This document shows, piece after piece, positions 33,069 to 46,501 of a stretch of DNA of 64,000 nucleotides (its first letter is position 1; each line of letters starts with the position of its first letter). The notes beneath the pieces are model-generated. The model was not told where the DNA came from. It searched no databases and saw only the letters and a list, made by a program, of their open reading frames with translations. Position numbers and translations under genes: made by a program. Source of the DNA: Tetracladium setigerum (lineage: Eukaryota > Ascomycota > Leotiomycetes > Helotiales); the NCBI GenBank assembly GCA_031472005.1, contig PZJY01000005.1, positions 2,294,001-2,358,000 on the forward strand. The letters are read 5' to 3'.

Positions 33069-34286
33069 ATAGAAATCACTTGATGATAATTTGATGGTTT
33101 TTACTAGTTTTAATGAGAAACTATCCTTCCTAATCTGATATCTTTGAACAGAGTGAAATTGTCACCTCTGTGGTTTTGTCAGGAGAGCTCTTGAGGAGAG
33201 TATACGTATCCTCAAGGATTTGATGATCTGAACATTCAAATACGCACTCTCGAAGCAAAGCAAAAAATTAGCAGAAAAAAGTATCGCACGCTTTGGTCTT
33301 TCTCTCACCCCTCTGGTAAGGGAAGAAGATATATATAAAATTTCAGCAAAGCAGAACGCAGGATAGGCAGTACTGTCCTTTCTGGCCAGATGAATCGTTC
33401 AACTTGAGCGTTCAAGAAGCTGAACCACATGCTTTCCCACCTCAGCATGATGAAAAAGGAGAACAGAAAGGATGACATGCAGATCTGAGGAAACCAGCTC
33501 GTTCGTGTTTGTGGGATGTTGTCTCTTCAATATGTAGCCCACGGATACTTATCCGGCTTTTGGATGGCAATCGGGACAATCAGGACTTTTTGAAGCACAT
33601 CCCCTCTTGGCCAAGACAGTTATTCCTTGTTATGATGTCCTCCAATGTTACCTTTTGTGGATTGAGGCGTTGAGAAAGATGATCACAAGTGATTCATTCT
33701 CCAGGAGATGGTCAAGAGAGGAGAGCGAAAGACAGCACCATACATACACATAAACTCACCTTGACATAGTAACACAACAACACAACCAGCACCATGCAAG
33801 AAGGTAGAAATAAGCTCAAGATATGACCGGCACTTCATGGGCTCGCAATTACAGTTTAGCAGAGCAATATAAAGTCTTGATTGCAGGTCCTTGGCTGGAG
33901 ATTTCGCATCAATGATATGTTGTTGTTGAGGTCTTCGTCGGAGAAAGAATTCGCCGTTGGCGCTGCAACATCCCCCACCTTGCATGGTGGATGGTGGATG
34001 GCGGGGAGCTCCTGGAGCTACTGTAACATAGCCATAGCCTTCACCACCACAACAATCACGCAAACCCCCTCCCTCCCTCCTCGGTCTCTATTCCACTTCT
34101 CTCCCACTCTTTTCCACCATCTTCTCGTCCCAGCCCACTCACCACATGCACACCCCTCCAATATCCGTCAAATTTATCCGCTCTTTTCCCTCCTTTATAA
34201 GCCCTCTACGTCCCCGAATCCGAGCTCGACTTCTGCAACCCAACAACATATACTTAACTCCCTTCTTCCAATCCAAATTACGAACC
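33069..34286. other. intergenic region
   Basis: 1.2 kb without a supported gene. A TATA-like run is at 33331-33340. An upstream in-frame ATG at 34146 could extend the next gene. Pyrimidine-rich sequence (34060-34140) precedes the dehydrogenase. Confidence 0.5.
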
Positions 34287-35251
34287 ATGGCAAGCTCTGC
34301 AATGTCCAAACGCCTTGAAGGCAAGACCATTGTTATCACCGGTGCCTCGTCTGGCATTGGTCGTAGCACTGCCGTCGAATTCGCACGAACCAGCCCAAAC
34401 AACCTCCGACTCATCCTCACTGCACGCAGAATCGACACATTGAAGGAGGTCGCCGCACAAATCTTGAAGGATGTTGGCGAGGGTGTCAAAGTCCTGCCAT
34501 TCAAGTTGGACGTCAGCAACCCAGAAGAAGTCAGGAGCTTTGTATCAAATCTACCAGAAGAGTGGAGGGATATTGATATCTTGGTCAACAATGCCGGTTT
34601 GGTCAAGGGTGTCGATAAGGCTCCTGAGATCAAGGAGGAAGATATTGCCATCATGTTTGCTACCAATGTCACCGGTTTGATCAACATGACTCAAGCCATT
34701 CTGCCAATTTTCAAGAAGAGGGCTGATGGTGGTGCTGGAGATATCATCAATATCGGTAGCATTGCTGGAAGGGAACCATACCAAGGAGGCAGCATTTACT
34801 GCGCAACCAAGGCCGCCGTTAGAACTTTCACCGATGCCCTCAGGAGAGAGCTGGTGAATACCAGAATAAGAATTATTGGCGTTGATCCTGGACAAGTCGA
34901 GACTGTAAGTGCATTAGAGCTAGCTGTACGTGGTCCCGGACTAATGGAAGCAGGAATTCTCGGTTGTCCGATTCTATGGTGATAAGTCCAAGGCCGATGC
35001 TGTTTACGCGTAAGTTATTCCATCACTCCCCTTGCAGAATTTGGCTAATGCATATCAGTGGCTGTGAACCTTTGACTCCAGATGATATTGCTGAGATTAT
35101 TGTTTTCGCTGCTGGACGACGTGAGAACGTTGTTCTCGCAGATTCTTTGATCTTCCCCAACCATCAAGTAAGATCCAACTCCCTGTTACTCCTTAAATAA
35201 TGCTAACACTCCCAGGCTGCTGCCACCGTTGTGTACAAAAAGGGACAATAG
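34287..35251 (+). CDS. short-chain dehydrogenase (YMR226C/YdfG-type, NADP-dependent)
   Basis: A classical SDR of 272 residues. Exons: 34287-34904, 34954-35009, 35059-35167 and 35216-35251. Seen: cofactor motif TGASSGIG, LTARR (the arginine favours NADP), DVSNPEEV, NNAG, and the catalytic set with INIGSIAG (Ser) and YCATKAA (Tyr-x-x-x-Lys). The C-terminus has PLTPDDIAEIIVFAAGR and the segment NVVLADSLIFPNHQ, typical of yeast YMR226C and bacterial YdfG, which oxidise serine, L-allo-threonine and 3-hydroxy acids. The substrate here is inferred. The ATG at 34287 has a strong context (ACCATGG); the in-frame ATG at 34146 would add a 47-residue basic leader and a mitochondrial form is possible. Confidence 0.92.
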
Positions 35252-35997
35252 ATTGGGGTAATTGGCCGGGTATGGGTAGGATGCTAGATGGATCTGACTG
35301 TCAAATAGATTAGATATTTTAAGAAAATCAAAAGCTCTCTTGAACAATGTTCTTGCTCATTTAGTACTTCCTTAACGTTCGAACTAGGGTACGACCTTAT
35401 CAATTATTTTATTTTACTTTTTTGCTGCGTTTTTATTGATTTACATACACCTCGAGAAAAATTTGCCTTTTTTATATCATGGATGGGAACCTCTTAGGAA
35501 ACCATGGGGCTATCTAGATTGTCGCTGGTTGTTGGGAATCCTTTATGATATTAGGTAGGTAGGTAGGCGGAGAGGTGAAAGTTGCTAATGAACAACGATT
35601 ACGCAGCCGTTTGATGTTTTGTCGTCGTCTTCTGAAACCATCTATCCATTCACCACCAGTTATATCAAAATTGGTGGAATGACTGAATAGGTAGGAAGGC
35701 AGTGGTTTCCTTCCACTAGACCATTTGAAGCTGAATATCAGCATTAAGCCAATTATATATTTCCATTTCATCTAGAAAATTTCTCTGTTACTCGTTTGAG
35801 TATGTGAGCTCAAGACTAATAAGAGCTTCAATCCATTTCAAATATTTTCATTGTCACTGGTGTCATTGATTGGTCCCTCTCACCCGTGCTGAACCTCAAT
35901 TGCTCTTTCTAAAACCCCAGAAACGCTCACTCGCTAATAATCAAAAGTTACCATAGAATTGTAAGGTGTATGTGATATAGGACATCGCCACAACCCA
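35252..35997. other. intergenic region between convergent genes
   Basis: Convergent 3' flanks. A short AGGT repeat is at about 35553-35567. No gene seen. Confidence 0.5.
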
Positions 35998-38900
35998 TCA
36001 GCCCTCACCCCTTCCATCTCCACCCTCCTCTTCCCTTACAGAACCAAGTTCTCTAGCATCCTCATCCTCGTCACTCTGCAACTCCCCCGAGATTCCATTT
36101 TCTCGTCGTGACCCACCATTTCTACCTACCTTCTTTTTCTGAAAATCTTCCGTGTGAGCACGTGCTAGCATTCTTGAGAATTCCTTGACTGAATGAGCCC
36201 TCCGAACAGATAGACCAGCACCCTGTTTTCTCTTTCCCAAATGTCCCAGGCCGGATTCCATCAATGGCGTGGACATACTGTATCCTTGTTGTAGGCGTTC
36301 GCTCTCACCAGCTTCTGCCATTTCGATGGCATCGAAGATTTCCACAATCTCTACGCTAGTGGGATCGTCCGCAGCGGTTTCGACTTTGTAGGGTAGCGGA
36401 ACATCCCGACTCGCTTTTACTTGACCGATGTTACTACAGTGTCCGTTTTCAACTCGTAAGAGGAGCCATAATCCCCTTCGGGTTACTTCTGCAAAGGCTA
36501 CGATGAATGAGGCAATGGTGCTGTGTTGGATATTGTTCGAGAACATGGCGAGTGGGATCCATCCGAATCGAAGGATAGGATCAATAATAAGTATTCCGTA
36601 GTATACCCAAGGCTGATCGAAAGCCATGGTGTCTCGTAGACCGGTGAGCCGTGCACCAGACTGCAAGAGAGAGAAATCCATGAGTACATCCCACACAGCT
36701 TCGGGATTTTTAGCCTATTGTTTTCAATCGGAGACTTTAAAGGATAAACTTACTACCATATATCGAACTAACAGAGGAGAATCCGACAAACAAAAGAAAT
36801 GTCGAACGTGATCCCGAGATGCGATACAATGACAAGAATACAGCGGCGACAATGACAATCAGATATTTGACTAGGTTGGCCAGATGAGGAAATGCGTGTT
36901 TAGTATCCACGTATCGCCGAATACATTGGAATGCTCTCCAGATAGCTGGTAAAGTGACCAGAAAACCCAATATGCGTGACTCTCGCGAGCCACACTGCGC
37001 GGTGTTATTCCAACGCTTCGTGTACAAGCAAAAGAAGAGAGCACAATTTGCCATAGGATATGTTAAAGAGGTGTACATGTCTCCAAATGCGAGATCGCGA
37101 AATTCAACAGGAAACAATCCTGCGAGTAGAAGACGATACTATTTAGGGTCAGAAGGCGAGACCCTTCGTGAGAAGATGGGGGTTTTCTTACATGAGAAAC
37201 GGCGAACCATTTCCGGCTTTGGTATCTCAGAATCGGCAAGGGTAAAATAATCAAACATATTGTGATGAAAATTAGTAAAACAGGGTAGAAGATAAACATC
37301 TTCTGGTCACCCAATCCAGAAAAGTTCAACCACATCATGCCGCCAAGAAGCATCAGAAAGAAGCATGGAAACTCTGACAACTCTCTCCAATCAAGGTCAT
37401 GTCTGGTGTCGAACTCGAATATGAAAGCGTAATTGATCTTTTTGGCCGTCCAGATCCGACAGTTCACACAAAATAGAGAGAACATGTACAGCATAAGTGC
37501 GTAACCGGCGTAAAGTTGTAGAAGCAGACTCGTTTGCTCTCTTTTGATGGGATCATCATCGCTTAATAGTTGAATCCCCACATGAGGCCCTCAATCGCAA
37601 AGGTAAAGCCCACACCGAGCAAAGCTCCATTTACAAAAGCGCTATCAGATCGGTCCTGTCTTGGTCTGGTCAATTTTCGCAGCTTACCGACGGCTAGTTT
37701 GTGATTGCCACTCTCGAAATACCGAGTCCACAGATCTTCGACCATGCTGGTGTAGCCATCGAGGAGATCACTTGTCACAAAATTTGCTTTGCTGACCTTG
37801 TCGTTCATGTATTTGAACTTTGGCTTGGCATTTGGGTTCAAGGCTTTGTCGTATTTCTTATTCATCTTTCGGAATGCTGTTCGATTGAGAAGAGCGTACG
37901 ACTTCAAAAGCTCCACCCCTCGGTAGAACTCTTGGAGCGCAAGTTTGAGCTTGCGTCTCGCTGTGCGGTACGGTACCTCTTCGCTATTGAATGTTTTTCG
38001 TGTATATTCTCGACCGTGGTTTGGTTCCTTCGTGGGCGATGTTGGTGTGAATGGCAAGCTCTGACGTGATGGCTCAGAACTTTGTCCAGCTTTGAAAAGT
38101 GCCGAGCTGATTGATAACCTCGAACCTTTCTTTATAATCAACATGCTATCGAAAGATTGATCAAAACGATCATTCTGTCCATCGTATTTCTGTGTCTCAA
38201 ATTCGGCAATCTCCTGAGCTCGACGGTCTTGCATGATATGTAGCTGTTCACGCAACACCTCCAGCCTTTGTCCTGCGGCCATTTCTTTTTCCACATAAAA
38301 CTCCTCGACCTTTTTCAATTCACTATCCAAGAAATTGAAATATTCTGCTTGTCGAAGACGGATAATGTTTTTGGGTTCGATCATGGAAGCTAGCTTCTCC
38401 GTTTGCACACGAGCTAGCTTGATTGGAAGTTTCCATCGTAATTGAGCCAGGGTTGGTGTCTCCGCTGGGCTTGAATTGACACTTATGATGGCTGAATCGT
38501 CGGTCACCTTACTCCCAGATACATGTGGAATTACAAGCGGCTCCAAGATTCGATCGTCTTGAATGCTTGGCCTTGAGAGCTCCATTGGGCCAGACACAAA
38601 GGCTGGCTTTGGCTGTTGAAATATGACCCGGTTAAGTCGAGGAGGTAAATCTGCCTCCGAAACCGTGCTAATATTTGTATTGTTGTTTGTGTCGCTGGTA
38701 GAAATTGGATGTCTGACTGTAGAATCAATTAGAAATGTCATTACCCAAGCTTACAACTCGAAAATGAGCACTATAACCAATTTCCTAGACAGGAAAAAAG
38801 TCTATAGCTTGCTTCTTCGTGTGGTGTCATCGACCTTAAAATAAGTGGTAGAAGGTGACTTCCTCCCTCTATTGCATGGTTTTTCGCCTACTCACTTGCG

Positions 38901-39128
38901 ACTTCCCGTAACTCGGTAAAATGTTTCTTTGGTGTGGTTGAGCCATTCTGGCGATGGACGGCTCTTGCCACTGCTTTAACATGGTGCTTTCCGGCTTTGT
39001 AGTTGAGATATTTGGCTCTCCACTCTAGAATAACATCAAAACTTAGTATTTTATACCCCAAAATATGAATACCAACTCATCAACTCACCTGGCACCAACT
39101 CCCGATCAAATTCTTGAGCGAACTTCAT
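35998..39128 (-). CDS. syg1: Syg1/XPR1-like SPX-EXS membrane protein
   Basis: A homologue of yeast Syg1 and animal phosphate exporter XPR1, about 926 residues. Exons: 39089-39128, 38896-39024, 37192-38716, 36754-37138 and 35998-36698. The SPX domain (about 1-400) starts MKFAQEFDRELVPEW with the basic YKAGKHH motif, which in this family binds inositol pyrophosphates, and ends LLNRTAFRKMNKKYDK. Transmembrane segments follow, then the EXS domain: CVNCRIW, FIFEFDTRHDLDWREL, MANCALFFCLY, GTVWDVLMDFSLL, WVYYGILIIDPILRF. The C-terminal tail is acidic and cytosolic. One base must be added at the CCCC run 37576-37579; otherwise the protein stops at 37563, after the SPX half. The acceptor of the last exon was chosen because it restores YGTVWDV, as in Syg1. 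Confidence 0.92.
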
Positions 39129-40802
39129 GATTTTTCTTAGCGAATCGAGCATGCACCAAATTTCTGGGCCTACAAAACACAAATTGAGGAACTCTTATTA
39201 AAGCTTGTTTGAGGTAATGTCTCTTGATTTATTTCTTCTTTGGTACAAGCATCAAGATGTAAGAAACAGTAAGATTCTTTGCTTGGCGCTGCGGGAGTTC
39301 CGAACCTTGTTGCTGATGCTGTCAGCTGGAGCACACGATACATTGCCCGACTTGGAAAGTAATGAACCGCGCTCGAGGCTATCAAACAAAAAACGAGCAC
39401 ATCAATTCGAAGCCACTCATCATGGAGGATATTTATGTATGTGGAATCTTAGCAACAAAGTCGCGAATAAAATAAGACGATGATGGGAATTGGTAAGATT
39501 CCTGTAACCGTGGGACACTAGTATTTGACATCTGAAGAAACATCCCCTATCTAGAATCCTCCTTTCTTTGGTGTGAATGAGTAAATGCAGATGTTCAGCC
39601 ACTCGCTGATAATATCCTGCCTGGATCGTTTGACGGCTGCTACTGGTTTGAATCCGTACTGTGCAAAGGGTGGTAGGATCAACGTGGCTCTCAACACATG
39701 CAAAGAACCCAGTCTCTGTCATAACCATCAGGGCTAAACTTGACAGAAATAAATAAAAAGACATTGCAACCCATCCCTGCTAAAATTAGTGTTTCTTTGT
39801 AATGTACAAGGGGTCTCAATCTAAAATTGTTCTGAAGTGTTTCGAGGCACATGGCCAGCCCGCGCGCCCATAACACGGAGTACTCGCGGTCAGCACTGCA
39901 GCATTGCAGGCAGAACCAGGCACAAACATGTAAGTAGCCCAAATCATTGGCTTCAAGGATTGTGATGCCAACTTGGCAGACACTTTTCATATGTTGGGCA
40001 TGGCAAAATCTCAATTTCTTCGATCCTTGTTTTTTGTGTCTTTCCCGTGGTTGAACAACGGACGGAACTGATCGATAGATACAAAGACATCCCCCAATGG
40101 TGATGTGTATTCGGAACCAAAATCCAGTAAGCATTTCGATAAGATCCATTTGTTCTCATTCATGGAATTACCTGAGATGTGTCTGTAAAGCAGTCAACTG
40201 TATTATAGACTGAGTTCTTCTCAGGTCATCCAACATACCACCGATTCAACCTCCGGAAAGAAGGTTTCCATCACCTGGCCACACCAAGCTCTGCTGCTTA
40301 ACTTACTGACATGTATGTATTACATCCGAAATCTGCACCTACCATTGCACATTCCACATCTTCTCACCAAGAAAACACCCAAGCAAATTTAGAAGGGGGG
40401 CTCATATTGATACAAGTTTGATTTCTAGCTTCTATACTCAATCTACCCTCTATAATTTTCAAAGAAGATTCCCCAATCTGCCACAAGAGGCTGAGTTGGT
40501 AGAATAAAGCCGCGAGAGGCTGAAAGGTTACAGTAAGAAAAGTAAAAGCGCCGGGGAAAACAACAAAAGTTTTCTCTGGTGATGATATCAACGCCTTGTC
40601 AGAAAATTCGACCTCGGAACTCCTCTCCAATACCAGACAAATAAATTCTTCAACGCCACGTAGCGTTGTTTCCCATTCCCCAAAATCCACTAATAAAATT
40701 TTACAGTTGAAACATTGTGCAATCCTGTTGCATTATTCATCATCAATATGCCGTATAACTGTCGGGGGAAGAAGAACAAGTGATCCGGTGTTCGGAAGGC
40801 AA
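39129..40802. other. gene-free region
   Basis: 1.7 kb between the Syg1-like start and the 3' end of the SNF2 gene. Open frames (for example 39691-40149 minus) lack any family signature. One ACGGAGTA word is at 39874. Confidence 0.5.
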
Positions 40803-43800
40803 TTAAAAAACAATCTTCTTATGTTTGGCAAGTCCATGCAGATCATTGGCGGCCTTTCGTTTCTTCGGAGGTGGGTAATCGTCGTCGTCGATGATGATAG
40901 GCGTATTGACTGACGAAGCCTGCGCGGTGGTGCCGTCCGTCATGCTACCAGGTTGAACACTGTCATCTCTTCCCATCGTACCAAACTTATCCTCCCAATG
41001 CTGCAAGATTCCAGCTTCAAGATCTTTGCAAAGCTTCAGATTTTGTGGGTTCTCCTCGAAATTGACGGTGCAAGCAGAGCACTGAATGTAGAATGCCTGC
41101 GTTGCCTCCGGGTACCCAAGAAGCTGAAGCTCTGGGAGCGTGTTGCCAATCAACTTGGTCTTGTCAAAATCGACACAGTCTTCACAATATGCACGCTCGC
41201 ACCAACGACAGCGATATAACATGCCACCCGCCATTTGAGTGTTTTGAGCACAATCATAACACTCATGTTGAGGACATGAGAATTGCCACGTTTGTGCTTT
41301 CTTTTGGAAGTCCCGATCCAAACAGTTGAAGTGGTAAGCACGAGGGCAGCCTTGACAGCAATGTAGTTCGCCACCATCAATGCAAACCTGGCAATGAGAC
41401 TGGGGTTCAATGGGAGCCTTTTGGCGCGTTCTGGCTCTTTCAAAGTGGCATCCTTGCCAGCCATTGTTGGAACAGCCTCCCATTCGCCACAATTTACAGA
41501 CTCTTTCGAAACAGCGTAACCATCAATCATGACAGTGGTATTTTTGTTTACACGGCGGTCCTCCTTGTTGAAGTATTCCTGGGCCATTTCTCGGTTGCTC
41601 TTCGTGCCTTTCATAAGTTTCTTTCCATCAAAAATAGAGGATTCGACACGCTCCATTTCGGTGAGCCATTTTCGCTCGGCCTCCTCATCGATTTCTGCAT
41701 TTGGAATCGCATCCTTCTTGACATTGATGTCGTGTGGTCGGTCCTTACATTTAGCAACAGTTGTCTCCCAGTCCCTATTTAATGTCAGATAATATTATGT
41801 CTCGTAGTTGGACGTCGACTTACCAGCTTAGGATTTCATTGACGTCAATTTCCGGCCGTGAGATAGCAGATGCTCCACGGCGGACCAAAGTCATGAGTTC
41901 TTGGGTCTTGAGTTGCGGCATGTCGCCGTCATCATCTGCACTAGCACTACCTCGTTTCTTGCCTGATCCAAATTTGGTATGAATGTCTTCCATCGCCTCG
42001 GTGACCTTGGCTGACAAATAAAGCTTCTTTTGGATACGTCCCATCATCTGTTCCTCAACCGTACCTTGTGATATTAACTTGTAAATGGTGACGGGGTTCT
42101 TCTGTCCAATTCGATGAGCTCTTGCCTCGGCTTGGAGTGCTACAGACTGTTAGTGCGGGCGAGGAAGACGTATATCATCAAGACGTACTAATTTGAGGAT
42201 TCCAGTCTTGGTCCAACAAGACGACATCTGATGCAGTAGCCAGATTGATACCCAGCCCGCCAGCTCGAGTTGAAATAAGCATGACGCGATAGTTGCTGGA
42301 CAGGTCGTTAAACATTCGAATACCCAAATTTCTGCGTGCTCGGCATGTAGCCCCATCAATCCGCATAGATCGGAATGATGTGCCATCGCCACCCCGCAGA
42401 GCAAGAAGTTCTTCAACCAAATCCAACATCTTTGTGAAGCCGGAGAAGATCACTAAGCGATCATTAGCTTCAATACCAATCATATTGGAGTTGTTAACCG
42501 TACAAATCTTCTTCTTCTGCTTGATTACAAGTTCGTTGACCAACTTTTCAAGTATGATAAACTTTCCGGAGGCACTAATCAAATGCTCGCCAGTCTCATA
42601 AGGATCCGGCTCCGCATGCTGGAGCTGATATGGATGATTGCAGACCTTCCTGAGCTGCATCAACAAATTCATGAGCTTCTGCCATGCAGATTTTCCGCTG
42701 CCTCCAGAGGCTTGGACAGTGTCTTGCTCGCGTTGAACCGTCTGCTCCAGAATTTCTTTTGTCTCTCTCCACGCATCAGATCCTATCAACGCATCCTCTT
42801 GAAGATTCTGGAGAACAATTGTGTTAGCAAATACACGAAGCACGGTTCCTTGCCGGGCATTAATATATACCTTAAGTGCCTCGGCCTGCTTCTTGGCCAA
42901 TTCCGCCTCCCGTGCCTCAAGGGCCTTCGTGTTCTGCAAGGCGCTCTCTTCTTTACTCTTTGCGCCCTTGAATAACTCCTCCAAGAGGCCTTGATCCGCT
43001 TTTGTAATCATACGAGTATACCAGAAGCGTTGCATGGGTCTATCAATAGTTAGTATTTGAGAATAAAATGCAACGGGATACTTACGATAGAGGAACAAAA
43101 AGTAAGACTTCTGTCTTGGGGGGGAGGTTCAACTCCACCCCGGGCGAGTTCTTCATGCGGCGCAGCATAATAAGCTCAAGAAGGCGGCGAGAGTCATCTA
43201 GGACTGAGCTTGTAAATTGACCCTTTGATAAGTTGAAGGATTTCTCAAATAGCAGATTGGTGGTGGCAGTAAAGACTTCTGGATAAAGCCAAGCAAGTAG
43301 TGACCAGAGCTCTTGAAGGTTATTTTGCAATGGTGTTCCGGTGAGAATCAGTCTGTACTCGGCTTTAATGCCTTGAAGAGACTTTGAGATTCCACTCGCG
43401 GCGTTTTTGACCTAGACCATCGTCAGTAAGGAATAAACAACATTCAAATTGCACTTACAGTATGACCTTCATCCAACACAATATAACGCCAAACAAAAGC
43501 TGTCTTGAACCACGATTTTTCACATTTAAACGAATCGTAGGTGGTGACCACCAAATCAACACCAACGTCATCGTCCTCGGAATCAGAATTGAGGGATATT
43601 GGTTGTCGACCCGAATTGCCACGCCGTGGCATCTTCTTCTTCTTTTTCCTCGCTTGAGAAGTCAAATTGCCGTAATAGTCTATTTCGCCAACCACAACCT
43701 TCTTCAGTCTGTTTCTCTCGTCGACAGGTCCATGAAATCTAATGACTTTCAAGTTAGGAGTCCATTTCTTCGCTTCCGCCATCCAACTACTCAGAACCGA

Positions 43801-45300
43801 AAGAGGGCAGACGACAAGGACTACGAGATATTAGCCATAATTCTTCATTTGACCTATGGGTTATTGAAAGTTTACTCACATGGTCTCTGCAGTCTTCCTT
43901 TCCCTGATCTAGGATCGGTCTCCTTTAGGTGTTGAATGAGCGACAGAGTCTGAAGGGTCTTGCCCAATCCCATTTCGTCACCCAAAATTCCGGACAGACC
44001 CTAAATTGACGTTAATTTTGTTCAACAGGAGATCGATTTGGGACAGGCTGAGTTGGCGACTTACATTGCGGTGAAGATACATCATAAATGATAATCCTGA
44101 CAGTTGATATGGCTTCATGGTTGCCGTGATGCCCACAGGCTGATGCTCGATCTCTTCGTACGGGGTGATTGCTGGCAGTTTGGAGCACTCTTCGTGGGAC
44201 AGATTGGCGTGCTTTTCAACAAGCTTTCGCACATAGTTGTTCTCTGGCAACAGAGGAAGAAAGTAATCACTGTTCTCAACCAAAAAGTGATCTCGGAAAG
44301 CCTTGGTATGACTCTCAATGTCCTTCCGGATGGCAGCACGGTTGCTGATGACTGGTGGTGTTAAGGCCAATTCATCTTCCGAGCCCTCTCCGATCAGATC
44401 GATGATCGTACTGCGATTACTGCGCTTTTTCTTCGAAGTCGAAGCTTTTGGCCTGCCATTCTGCGTAAGTATATGTTTCGATTATTTAAGTGATTGCGAA
44501 ATAAGAAAATGGAGCACATCGACACATCCAAGGACGGAAGTCAGCCAATGATAACTTACGATCGAGAAGACTATTGACGTTTTCTAGAGCCTTGAGCGAG
44601 TTATTCTTTTTGGGGGTTCTTAAATTTCTTCGCTTGGGTGTAGTATATTGAATGCCGTCCTCGTCGGCCGCAGCATGCTTCATGCTAGACACAACACTCT
44701 GAGCTGCAGTATTTCGTGGTGTGGAACCTTGGGGGAACCTTCATTTTTTGTGCGGTTCTGTGGAGGCACAATCGAGCTGTGCTCCTGTGGAATCGAGCCG
44801 TACTCCTGTGGAATAGAATTATATTCTTGTGGGATGGGACTGAACTTTGCGAAATCCTCCGACATATAGTTTTGAGAAACGCTTTCTTGATTGATATTAT
44901 AAGGTAAGAAGCCTTCTGGGATCGGCTCTCGTCCGAGATTTTGTGAAACAGTATGGTATGGTACAATGTTTTCCGACATGGAAGCTTCTGGCGTGAGTGT
45001 CTGCGAAACGGGACTATGCTGCAAAAAGTTTGGTGGCATCAACTCTTGCGCTGAGAAGGATTGCGGAGCAACAGAATATGACATCGTGTTCAGTGGCGAC
45101 GTCTGTTCTATGCCTTGTACTTCCTCCACACCCAGAAGGAAGGGGGGATTTTGACTTGGAGGACTTCGAAGAGGAGAGTGTTTCGACGTGTCTGATCCAG
45201 ACGTGCTCGGGGCATCGGTTGGTTCGTTCTTGCGCGAATCCATCTTGTGCATGAGTTTGCCACCAGGCAGGAACTTAGCTAACAAGGAGTTGGAAGCCAT
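40803..45300 (-). CDS. SNF2-family chromatin-remodelling ATPase with C-terminal PHD finger
   Basis: A remodeller of about 1340 residues. Exons: 44560-45300, 44065-44460, 43880-44000, 43459-43820, 43086-43411, 42871-43039, 42189-42807, 41824-42139 and 40803-41774. The exon 1 to 2 junction is not resolved, because the phases do not match with the best donor. An N-terminal disordered region with Pro/Gln-rich repeats (about 250 residues) precedes the ATPase: GDEMGLGKTLQ (motif I), LDEGHT (II), LTGTPLQNN (III), LISTRAGGLGINL (V) and ARAHRIGQ (VI). After it come a basic helical region and a PHD-type zinc finger (CQVCIDGGELHCC, CPRAYHFNC) plus a second Cys-rich cluster. Single bases must be added at the GGGGG run 44731-44735 and the TTTT run 41419-41422. 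The 63-nt intron 42808-42870 is stop-free. The subfamily is uncertain. Confidence 0.88.
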
Positions 45301-46501
45301 ATTGAGGTGGGTTGCGGATGGAAGGAGGGAAGGTTGATATTGGTATCGAGTTGGTGATTGATGACGGCAAGTGGAAAGGCTGCAGAGGCTGAACTCGATC
45401 TGCCGATCTGTTCAATCTTGAAAGCTTAGGTAGGAATGGCAATGTGATGAAAGGTGAGGTGACAATCTAGCAGCGAAATCGTTTGCGAAGTGAGGTCGAG
45501 ATCAACCAAGACTATTAGATAGTGAGAGTGCAAGGGTTGGGGGAACGCTTTCCAGAATTGATTTCCAAGGACTAGATCTGATTGCGCCAAAAGGAGTGTG
45601 GACTAAAGAATGGGCGGTGCGCTGTGTAGCGCCCGCTATAGACTCTGCGAAGAATGGCGAGATAAGAATTGCCAGTTGTATATTAAATTTAGATAGAATT
45701 GTAAGGTAGGCCTTGATAGACCTTGTATTTGTCCACCTGCCGCCCCTCGATGCACTCAGACTGAATAGACGCGAAGTGGAGGCGACGCGTGAGGTATAGG
45801 CTTGGCACATCTTCACGTGATAGAAACCCGCGGACCAATCGCTATCGTCCGGACTTCTTGGCGTGCTTCGCACCATATCGACCTGCAAGCGACTTTGACT
45901 TCGACATAGAACCTTCTCAACCAAGGACTATTTTCTTTCTTGTGCCCTTGCAAGAGACAAATTTTGGGTATATCTTTCAAGACAGAGCTTGATGTCTCTG
46001 TAACAGCCTGTCTGACGTCTGCTTGTGTTCAGTTTTGGTATCTTTTGCGACAACTCCACCCTTGCTCTCTTGTTGTTTTCCTACTTTCCTGTCTCTTTGT
46101 CTATTCAATTCATCACCAGAACGACGCCAGTAGATCGCAAACTTTACAATCGTCTAATTGAGAGAACGCATGGGGGTTGACTTGGTCCTGCGCATCGTCT
46201 TTTGCTCTTGATCATTTTCTTTCCTGTTTGAAGATCCTGCTCTTTGTACGTCACGAGATCTTCGATTCGAAGTGCTCGAGAACTATTCTCAAGTGGCTTT
46301 CAAGCGAGCCAACCCACGATCTCTGGTGAGTAGGTACTCAACGCGCGCTCTCGCTCTCTCCTCCATGTGGCTTAGATGGTCTCTAACAATTTATCTGTCG
46401 ATCCGTCAGATTTTGGTCTCAATCGAATCTTCCTCATCATTATCCCTGACCACAAGCGTGCGAAGCCACTTCGCGTGTTTCCTCGAAGAGCTTTCTCAGT
46501 C
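45301..46501. other. shared divergent promoter region of SNF2 gene and clr2
   Basis: 1.2 kb between two divergent chromatin genes. A few open frames exist, none convincing. The right part (from 46376) may belong to the clr2 coding sequence if the upstream ATG is used. Confidence 0.5.

Noticed and set aside
35998..37580. A separate EXS-only gene
   Set aside because: The SPX and EXS halves join exactly as in Syg1 after one base is added at 37576-37579, so a single gene is more likely.
39691..40149. 152-codon minus-strand ORF
   Set aside because: Cys-rich and without family similarity; no intron signals or conserved start context.
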